Assembly (NCBI GenBank): GCA_003427395.1
Contig: BFEA01000004.1
Span: 6,196,128-6,247,985 of the forward strand
Origin: Chara braunii
Lineage: Eukaryota; Streptophyta; Charophyceae; Charales; Characeae
Length of the DNA stretch: 51,858 nucleotides
Direction: 5' to 3'
The position numbers and the translations under genes were made by a program. Of the stretch, positions 44,186 through 51,858 are shown one piece after another; position 1 is the first letter of the stretch; every line of letters starts with the position of its first letter. The notes beneath the pieces are model-generated. The model saw only the letters and a program-made list of their open reading frames with translations. It was not told where the DNA came from and did not search any database.

Positions 44186-45604
44186 ACAATGTGAAAAGAC
44201 GTATGGCTCCCGTATTGAAAAATCTGTTTGTTAAATACTGCATTTTCCAGCACGTTCATACAGTATGTATGATTATGAAAGAGAGGTGGAGAGAAAGAGG
44301 AGGTTTGTGTGTGTGTGTGTGTGTTTGAATTCTGTGTGAGAGACAGAGGGAGAGTGAGTCACCTTTCTGTGCACATACAAGCGTCCAAGCTACAAGTCAA
44401 GCCAGTGTGGCTATGCCCAAACACATGGAATGTCAATGACATATCCAGAGTCTACAGAAGTATCCATCTACAGATCTCTCTCACTCTCTCTCTCTCTCCC
44501 CCCCCCCTCTCTCTCTCTCTCATGTGCGCGTGTGTGGCTTTTCCCCTTTCTTCATTCTCCATTGCCTTCTTTCCGCCTCGCTGATTCCATCTTTCAACTT
44601 GCGCCCTTCATCCCACTTCCAATCTTCCTCCCACCAATCCACTTTTCCCCATGCTCTTCTCTCCTTATCCTGTGTCTATCACCTCTCCTTTCCCCTCTTT
44701 CTCCACACCTTTCTATCCTTCTTTGGGATCCTCTTCGAGATCCTCTCTCCGAACACTCGACGCGGCCCCTGCAGATCTGTTGGGATCCTCTTCGAGATCT
44801 CTCTCCAGCACTCGACGTGGGCCTTGCAGATCTGGTATGTTCTTTCCTCTCTTCCTCTGTCTCTCTCTCTCTCTCTCTTCAATGCTCTCTCTGTGTCACC
44901 TCCATATCCACATTCACCCTATCCCTCTCACAACCCAGGCCCTTTGTCATCATCCTGCTCTACTCTTTCCTTACCTGTTCCTTCCACTCCACTCTGAGAT
45001 CCTTTTCCTGCCTTGCGATCTCTTGTCTCTTATTTCCCACCTTGTCTCGATCCCCCTACACAACCTGCATTCCTTACCCTGTTGCCTTGGCCTTCTTCCC
45101 CCTACATTTCACCGGTTCCTGCATCCTCACCCTGATTGGCTGACATTCCAACCTCCTCTCTATCACACATCCTGGTCGACCCCCTCCCATTTCGCGCTAC
45201 CCATCCATCCCCTTCGAGTCCCTGACCTATTCCTGCCATTTAGTTTAGGACCATCCCAGACGTCTTCCTCCACAACCTTGTCAACACCGGCAAACTCACC
45301 CTGCATTCTTCACCCTATCACGATGACCCTCCTGCTTTCTCTCTTGTCGCATCCGGTCCCCGCTTTCCCATCCTCCTGACCCCCCATCCGCATGACCGGC
45401 CACTTAGACCTCCCCATGGTCATCCTTCTCCCCCTGCCTCTGTGCATGCACAGCATAATCCCCACCTACTCCTGCTGGCGGCTGTGCAAAAATCCAGCCC
45501 CACTTCCAACATGACACCCCCACACAATTTGAACTTGAGCCCTAAACATGGACGGAGGGAGGAGAGGAGGGGGGGGTTAGGGAGGGAGGGGCAGAGAGAG
45601 ATCG
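44179..45604. other. pyrimidine-rich non-coding stretch with 57-bp tandem duplication
   Basis: TTGGGATCCTCTTCGAGATC and a following CACTCGACG.GG.C...GCAGATCTG block occur at 44723 and 44780 (57-bp period). Open frames of over 230 codons here are Ser/Leu/Pro translations of C/T-rich DNA and not convincing genes. Confidence 0.6.
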
Positions 45605-45853
45605 GGTGCACTTCGCATTCACCGGGGGAAGCCACCTATTTGGTTTTGGGGCCAAGTGTAAACGGAACCCTTTACCTCTTTGCGCACAACACCGCAGAGA
45701 GAGAGGGAGGACGTCAGGAGGGAGGAGGGAGGGAGGGGGGGCGGGAGGGAGCGTGAGACAGAAGGTGCACTTCGCTACTTCGCAGGGACTCACCTATTTC
45801 CTTTCTGGCCCAAGTGTGAATGGAACACTCGACATCTTCAGGAAGAACACCGC

Positions 45854-45907
<54 letters not shown>
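45605..45907. repeat. 159-bp tandem duplication ending in GA tracts
   Basis: GGTGCACTTCGC begins copies at 45605 and 45764. Both continue CACCTATTT...CCAAGTGT.AA.GGAAC.CT...AACACCGCAG and end in GA-rich sequence; the second ends in a pure GA tract (45858-45907). A G-rich GGGAGGGAGGGG spacer lies between them. Confidence 0.85.
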
Positions 45908-45909
<2 letters not shown>

Positions 45910-47004
45910 TGTGTGTGAGAGGGAGAGAGAGAGAGAGAGATTCGCCACAGTGGCGGCTGTTTGAATGCGCCGTCATGCAGCCCGTCGCGCATTCATCAGC
46001 CGCCGTTGTTTGCCCAACTTTTCTGGCAGCCCTCCAGAACAAAAAATCCCGGATGAAAAACTAGGCGTCGGGACCTTTTTTTCTTTGAAATACAGCATCG
46101 GGACTTTTCGTTCTGGGCGGGAGCCAAGCGACTGTGCCCAAATAAGTTGTGCACACCCATGAACTGTTGAAATTCAGACCCAAGTTTGAAGCCACAGTGG
46201 ATCAGACCTGCGGCCTCAAAATGAAAAAGATCGGAATCTCACCGCGACAGTATAGCAAAAAGAATTGCGGCGCTGTACATTTCCCTATTCTAGGGGATGG
46301 TTCGTATTCTCATTGTGCACATTCCGTGAGCGTGCAGCGAGGCCCGCTGACGCAATTCCCAAAAGAGCCAAAAAAAAAGGCAGGCAAAAAACAACAAAAC
46401 AAAAGACCAGACGGCATTCACATACAGGGCCTCCTTCCCTGAGAAGACTGCAACATCCACCGGCGCATTTTTTGCTGTTTCCTATCAACTCCAAGGTGCG
46501 CCTCGGCCCATCATTACGTTTTCTTTTCCCATACTCTTTCGGCCGGTTGAAATGTGGCGCGCTACCAGTTACGACACGTTCCAAGTCGCGTTTATCAGCA
46601 CACCATTGATAGATGCAGAAAACGCAAAGCTTATCGGACAGCCCATCTCACGGGCACAATCCAGTCGGGGCAGGTCGCGACGTATCATTACACCCGACCT
46701 GCGTTACACCGAACCGGAAGAACTTTATTAGAATGTAGTAGATGATATGATTCCAGACGTTCAAGCCGCTTCCAGCTGTCTGGATTGCCCATGCATAGAC
46801 AATCCCGCAGTAAATCACGCCGGAGCAATTTTCGCACCCAACACCAAATCAAAGGATTTCACAATGTCCCAAGTCCTAGTCCCTGTCCCATGCACAGGAG
46901 TCAAACCTGCAGGCCCAGCGGTCAAATTGCCACTTCAGTCCTTGTAGGTTGTCAGATGTCTTAGGTTAGAAGTCTGGTAGGCCCGGTACCCGGTAGAAAA
47001 GTCC
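45908..47004. other. unassigned non-coding stretch
   Basis: Mixed composition without repeats or a recognisable gene on either strand. Confidence 0.45.
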
Positions 47005-47088
47005 AGAGTCTCGGTCCAACTTTGGCAGCAGCATCCAAGGCCTGGCGAGTCTCGGTCCAATTTTGGCAGCGGCATCCAAGGCCTGGTG
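47005..47088. repeat. 42-bp tandem duplication
   Basis: GAGTCTCGGTCCAA.TTTGGC plus AGC.GCATCCAAGGCCTGG is repeated at 47005-47046 and 47047-47088, with three differences. Confidence 0.9.
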
Positions 47089-47912
47089 ACCTCCTGAACC
47101 CAGCAATTGCGGCCAACAGGCCACGGGGGTCATTACCGGCCCGGATCCAGCAAAGACTATCCCTTGGGCTGCTGCTTAAGCAGCTACAGTGCCTGGGCGA
47201 CACACTTGTTCAATCGTATATGCCAGAAGTGCTGTTGTGGGCTTGTGTGACGGTGGAGGTGACTGATCGGAAATACAGAAGAAGAAGCCGGGCGCTAGGG
47301 CGCCATAGCTAGGACTACCAAGGGAGGAGGGGGGTTGAGAGCTGAGTGCATTCAGAGAGTGAGAGCAACCGATCCAACAAAGAGAAAGAAGAGAGAGAGT
47401 TTGGGCGACCATAGCTGCATGGACTTTTGAGTTTGGAGACTTGCAACAATTTCCAGTTCTGGAATAGTACCTCGAAGTTTCGGCTGATGTCTATCTTGTG
47501 CTTTGCTCTTTGAGTGTTGTGTGTACTATGGAGACTTGCATTAGTGAGAATGGGACGCTGAATTCAGTAAGATCATTGCAAAAATAACGGAAGGCCTGGG
47601 TTTCTCATCCAAAGGCGGAATGGTGCCAGGGGGTTCTGTTTGGGGAGGCCTGACCACTATTGGTCATCATCTGGTCAATCTAACGGCCCAGATCAGGGCT
47701 CATTTTCACATCATGTCATGTGCACAGGATGCACCCCACGTGCACAACAAGCACTTCAAACATCGAACTGCTTGTTTCCACAGCCTTTGCCAGCTGCCAC
47801 CAGTTGAATGTCCACCCCTTCTTTTTCTCCACAGTATCTTCTTCCTCCGCCTCTTCAACTACTTCCTCGTATTTTTGCTCATCCTCTTCTTGCTCCACAT
47901 TTTCCCCCTCCT
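47089..47912. other. unassigned non-coding stretch
   Basis: No gene was recognised. CTTCTTCCTCC pyrimidine runs increase toward the right. Confidence 0.45.
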
Positions 47913-48049
47913 CATGTTCTTGTTCTTGTTCTTGCCTTCCTGGTTTCCCCCAAGTTGCTCGCATTCGGGCATGCACTTGTGAGAGAGAGCGAGGCAGCCA
48001 CATCCACCATGTTCTTGTTCTTGTTCTTGCCTTCCTGGTTTCCCCCCAT
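47913..48049. repeat. direct repeat of a 42-bp segment, 95 bp apart
   Basis: CATGTTCTTGTTCTTGTTCT, then TGCCTTCCTGGTTTCCCCC, occurs at 47913 and 48008, almost identical. Confidence 0.9.
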
Positions 48050-49076
48050 GTCTGGCATATATCCCCTCTCTGTCCCCAATTCCCTGCCGACTTCCCCCAT
48101 CGCTCCAACATCTATCCAGCATCTCTCCCCGAATTACGCCGCCATTTCCCCCATCTCTCTGCCATATATTCCCAGCCTCTCCACACCCTCCCCCTCCCCC
48201 ATCTGGGCCCTCATCTCTCCCTCCCTCCACACCGCATCTCTCTGCTATCTCTCCTCCATCTCTCCACCATCTCTCTCCCCTATATCTCTCCTCCGTCTCC
48301 CCCATTTCGCTCCATCTCTCCCTGCAATCTCTCTCCCTTCCCTCTACCATCTCCCCACATAACTCCCCCCCCCGTCTCTCCCGAGCATCTCTCCCCTTCT
48401 CTCCGCAATCAGCTCATGACAATGATGCCATCCTGATACCTGGCCAGTACTAACCCGAAATGAAGTGTTCGTGTTGTGAGGCAATGACCGTAAAATCAGT
48501 TCAAAAATTCCAAATCACCCCATCACAGGGCTAATGCCAGGTTAAAACATCAAAACATGTTCCTCAGCAAAACGTTAACATGTTCCTCCTTTTGGTGGCC
48601 CGGGGATGCCAGGCCACACTGCTCAATCATCCATCTGGACTCTGCATCATTGGGAAAGCGGTGCTCCATGATCCTGGACGACTTCCGTCGAGGACATGTC
48701 AAGATGGACATCCGGATCCTGGACAGCAAGTAGCAAAGTTTTTGACAGCGGCTCGGAATGTTTTTTTCCTCTCTCTCTCTCTCTCTCTTTTTTGCAGGGA
48801 CATCTTTATCGTTTTTGCATTCTCTGGGTTGTGATGACGCGTCCAAACATGGACTGAAACACACGACTGATTTCTGAGTTTTGCCCATAGACTGAATGCC
48901 TTGCTGAGTTTCCCGCCTGCTACTAAGTCTGTGTGTGCACGCTTGCTGGACTGCATGTCTGTCTGAGTGCTGGTTGGTTTGAGTGTGTGTGTGGCCGTGC
49001 CTGTCTGAGTGCTGGTTGGCTCGAGTGTGTGTGTGGCCCGTAAGGGCACTTGCTCGTTCATTGGGCCCTCAGGGCC
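48050..49076. other. pyrimidine-rich then mixed non-coding stretch
   Basis: CATCTCTCC-type runs continue to about 48415, followed by mixed DNA. A short direct repeat (CTGTCTGAGTGCTGGTTGG at about 48958 and 49001) surrounds a GTGTGTGTG patch. No gene was recognised. Confidence 0.5.
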
Positions 49077-50676
49077 GGTACTTACCTGTGGCCATGACTT
49101 TGAGGGATTGCAGCAGGAAAAACACTAAAGTAGCAGGTAGGCCGGTACCGCACCCTGAAGAGGTAGATGTGCGGGTACTGGAGGCTGAGCAGAAGAAGAC
49201 AAAAGTGGCATTCTTAGAGGCCCAATAGTTGTAGGGTAAGTGTTACATCTTCGACACCACACGGGTCCTACTGGACCCGACTTAGGGCCTAGGGGACACA
49301 GTAGGGCCTAAAGGCCTGGACTTGGGGTACAGTAGGCCGTAAAGGCCACAGTTTTGGACCAGACCCGACGGGCAGGCCCAAACGACATTACCGTTTGGGC
49401 CTGGCGGCGCTTTTGAGGATGCCGCCCGCCGGTCTGATCTGAACCGTCGATCTTGACGGTTCAGGTTACGGCCAGGCCTCGCAGCATTGAGGCCGGCCTC
49501 TTTTCCACCGGTACAAAAGATCGGTCCAGCCTCAGTATGAGGCGTCGAACACTGGGACGCTGCTCGAGCGCCAGTCGTATCGGTTCAGCAGCAGGAGCAG
49601 CGTCAGCGCTATTCTTAGCGCAGCATGGAGGAGCAGCAGCAGCGCAGCAGCAGCGGCGAGCAAGGAGCCCGGCAGCATCCATCAGCAGCGCGGCGGCCAT
49701 AGCCGCCTTCGACCTGCAGCCGGATACAGCCTAAGACAGGTACCAGGAGGCGAGGGGTTTTCTCCTCCCTCCACGGCCCCAGGCTCTCTCCTCCTCACCT
49801 CCTCCTCTGCCATCTCTTCTTCTTCTTCAGACTTCTTCTTCTTCTTCTTCTTCAGACTGGAGACTTCGCACTAGTTGGACAGAGATCAGTGTTGGGCTTC
49901 GGTGGTGAGAGGCTGTGGTACTTACCGGATTTGAGACTTGGAGATTGTTGGGTTGATACTCGGCGGCATCACAGATTGGACACCGTTTACATTAGGACTC
50001 GGTACCTCCAACATTGGTGACTTATTGTCCACGACATTTTGATCTTGGTCGATGACATTTTGGACTACCATATCGGTGACCTATTGGATTCTATCTCGGT
50101 GACATCTGGCGCAGCCTGCATCTCCCACCTCCTTCGTCTCTTCTCCCACCTTTCATCTGTGTATGGTTGTACGGGGCCTGAGCATCGTCTATGATTGGCT
50201 CAGACCCCACCATCTCACGATTGTTTGTGTGTGTGGAGTGACATCTGTGTGAGTCAGTCTATGTGAGTCAGTCCATTTATCAGACTTCCGCTGCATATAT
50301 GCTCATCCTATATTGGTTGATCTTTGGTTCTGCTCATACTTGTTGAGGTATGTAACAGTAGGTTTAGGCGGATACCAGTCCAACCAGTCTGGGTCTAGGG
50401 CCTGTACGGGCAATATCAGAGTCTGCAATGATGTTTCCCTCCGAAAGGGAGGAGGTACCGCTTGCTTGGAAGCCGAGCGGCCTGGAAGTCGCCGCCCGAA
50501 GAGGCAAGCAGGCCGCTATATCTGCCAACCGGGCGAGGAGCCCGGCCTCATTCTCGGTGGGCAAGTTTGGCGACACACTGGTTGTGGCGCCGGTTGGAGC
50601 AGCGCTGCTGGGGGAAGGAGAAGGACACGGAGGAGGAAGAAGGACAGGAAGGGGGAGGAGCGCCAGGGGTACTTAC
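49077..50676. other. GC-richer stretch with three GGTACTTACC motifs
   Basis: The decamer GGTACTTACC occurs at 49077, 49917 and 50668. On the minus strand each reads GGTAAGTACC, a consensus 5' splice donor. GGGCCTAAAGGCC-like and CGGCC-rich repeats occupy 49270-49500, and (CTT)n runs lie near 49815-49850. A 93-codon plus-strand Ala-rich frame (49453-49734) has no known domain. The segment could hold exons of an unrecognised gene on either strand or a repeat family. Confidence 0.4.
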
Positions 50677-50964
50677 CTGGCTATGGTGGCATCCATGCAT
50701 CACCTTGGTGGCCGCTGCAGCAGGGAGTCCCCAACTGGGGAGAGCTTCACCAAGAAGCTTCAAGGCGGAGTAGCGCATGGCGGACTGAGTGGAGCAGCCA
50801 TAGCTGCTTTGGGTTGTCCTTTGGGCATCTGGGCAAGGCCTAGTAATCCGCCATAGCCTCAGCCTATGATGATGAAGAGAGGAAGAGGCGGCCATGGCTA
50901 TGGTGGACCTCAAGTGATGCCGGCAGTAGAAGAGGAACTCGGACATTGATTCTGGATCAGCCAT
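50677..50964 (-). CDS. candidate minus-strand exon, 96 codons, unrecognised
   Basis: From ATGGCTGATCC (start at 50964, G at +4) an open frame of 96 codons beginning MADPESMSEFLFYCRHHLRS runs to a perfect CAG|GTAAGT donor at 50676. The product is Ser/His/Arg-rich with no domain I recognise. It overlaps a plus-strand open frame (50428-50856), so only one, or neither, is real. It lies on the same strand as SMG7 but does not resemble the SMG7 N-terminus. Confidence 0.25.
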
Positions 50965-51785
50965 TCAACATTGTATTATTATTTCTTGTATGAATAAGAG
51001 AAGGGGGAGATAAGGAGGAGATTGTTGGGCGAAGAAGAAGAGCCTTGTCGTTTGTCTATGCTGGTGTACATCATCTTCTTCTTCTTTCTCACTTCTTCTT
51101 CTAATCCTCTCTCTCCTCTCAAGTTCATTCATTTCTTTCTGCAATTGGACAGCATTGTGTTATCTGATGAATGTGTATCTCGAAATTGGCCAGGATCATA
51201 ACAGGGTCAACTTCTTTTGCACATTTCATGAAGTGATTGTAATTTTACTTCGGCTTTACATGTCCGACACTGCCGCTTTCACGCTGACTTGTGCTGTTTC
51301 ATCTGGGAGGGACCATCCGGATGAATAGGCGTGTGAAACAAGCTAGTGTTGTGCTGTGCAGGACGTGGCCCCAATCACCTAGACTACTTATCAGTTGCCA
51401 GTGCCAGACCGTAGGAGACCATTTTTGAAACTGACACATAAAGAGAAGAGAGGCAAGAGAGACGTACCGCATCCCCATCCTTCTTGGCTTCCATTCCATG
51501 AAGGTTGTTGGCCCTACTTCTCTCTTCTCGTTTAAGAGTGCAAGATCCCTTCTTTACATTCTTCATTAGCCCCTGCTTTCTTTCACCTCACAGATTCCAT
51601 CTTTACTTTCTTCATTAACCCCCCCTGCTTTTCTTCTAAAAAGGGCGACATTCTTGAGATATCATCCTTGAACTGACCGGCACTACGTAATTCAGAATGA
51701 TTTTGATCTGTTCATCTGGCTGCATCCCGATTTGAACTTGGGTCTGTATTTCAACAGTTCATTGAGTGTACGAACTGTGCTAGGC
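50965..51785. other. unassigned non-coding stretch at right end
   Basis: A purine-rich run (AAGGGGGAGATAAGGAGGAG, about 51001-51020) followed by TTGTTGGG resembles a polypurine-tract/LTR junction, but no matching second LTR was seen. (CTT)n runs lie near 51072-51105. A partial duplication, CATTCTTCATTA..CCCC..GCTTT.TT, occurs at about 51556 and 51610. Confidence 0.45.
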
Positions 51786-51818
51786 CTGTCTCTTATACAC
51801 ATCTAGATGTGTATAAGA

Positions 51819-51823
<5 letters not shown>
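51786..51823. other. Nextera mate-pair junction adapter (artefact)
   Basis: CTGTCTCTTATACACATCT (51786-51804) is followed directly by its reverse complement (51805-51823). This is the Tn5 mosaic end in the back-to-back arrangement left by mate-pair circularisation. It is synthetic sequence, not genomic. Confidence 0.98.
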
Positions 51824-51850
<27 letters not shown>

Positions 51851-51858
51851 GACTGGTT
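51824..51858. other. misplaced copy of 38233-38267 joined by the adapter
   Basis: A 27-base CA tract followed by GACTGGTT equals the end of the CA tract and the next eight bases at 38233-38267, in the same orientation. It is the left end of the circularised fragment. Confidence 0.9.

Noticed and set aside
44430-45379. Overlapping 237- and 242-codon plus-strand open frames
   Set aside because: C/T-rich DNA depletes stop codons. The translations are Ser/Leu/Pro low complexity and cross a 57-bp tandem duplication.
50313-50856. Plus-strand frames of 142 and 176 codons
   Set aside because: Two different frames over the same GC-richer DNA, both without homology; GC content alone can explain their length.
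51001-51030. Polypurine tract followed by TTGTTGGG as an LTR-retrotransposon 3' LTR start
   Set aside because: The similar GAGATTGTTGGG at about 49941 is not followed by matching sequence, so no LTR pair. No gag, integrase or RT domain lies between.
51824-51858. Terminal CA tract plus GACTGGTT as a genuine second copy of 38.2 kb
   Set aside because: It is joined through a synthetic mate-pair junction, so a library artefact is the simpler explanation.

Overview
The window reads as nuclear DNA of a plant-lineage (streptophyte) eukaryote. It has very low gene density, large introns, abundant dinucleotide repeats, old decayed transposons and organelle-derived fragments. The one secure protein-coding gene is the 3'-terminal exon of a plant-type SMG7 (EST1-family nonsense-mediated-decay factor) on the minus strand. 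The plant-type SMG7, an L1 LINE with DUF4283/CCHC ORF1, and mitochondrial fragments with an ACG-anticodon tRNA-Arg fit a charophyte-grade alga such as Chara. That organism assignment is inference, not proof.

Layout. 1-5.3 kb: pyrimidine-rich microsatellite DNA, a 143-bp Tourist-like MITE, GC-rich repeat islands and an antisense fragment of nuclear 26S rRNA (4745-5150). 5.3-12.2 kb: AT-rich non-coding DNA with a CA/TG palindrome, a two-copy 770-bp tandem duplication and a TTAA-flanked inverted-repeat element. 12.2-22.2 kb: one long, frameshifted L1-type LINE (ORF1 with DUF4283 and zinc knuckle; ORF2 with endonuclease, reverse transcriptase and terminal zinc-finger region). It is broken by a candidate TIR element (about 16.1-17.5 kb) and by a 235-bp mitochondrial insertion carrying an rns end, trnE-like and trnR-like sequences. 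22.2-34.1 kb: degenerate tandem repeats of 40-260 bp, an insertion with target-site duplication inside one repeat copy, an antisense mitochondrial SSU rRNA 3' end, a roughly 180-bp-period satellite lying in what may be a 5'-UTR intron of an unrecognised plus-strand gene, and a complete tRNA-derived SINE with poly(A) and 13-bp target-site duplications. 34.1-38.9 kb: unassigned sequence ending in the SMG7 3' flank, which holds a perfect 26-bp hairpin. 38.98-41.85 kb: SMG7 last exon. 41.9-51.8 kb: either the SMG7 upstream intron or intergenic DNA, with long GA/CA tracts, local tandem duplications and a GC-richer tract with repeated splice-donor-like decamers.

The right end is an assembly artefact. 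Positions 51786-51823 are a Nextera mate-pair circularisation junction, and the 35 bases after it repeat 38233-38267. The terminal sequence is therefore the circularised other end of a roughly 13.55-kb mate-pair fragment, not neighbouring genomic DNA. Single Ns inside several microsatellites mark unresolved tract lengths.

Apart from SMG7, the genes do not form a working unit. The rest of the window records successive insertions into non-coding DNA, and nested insertions give a relative order of events: LINE before NUMT; local repeat before the hAT-like insert; and SINE recent.
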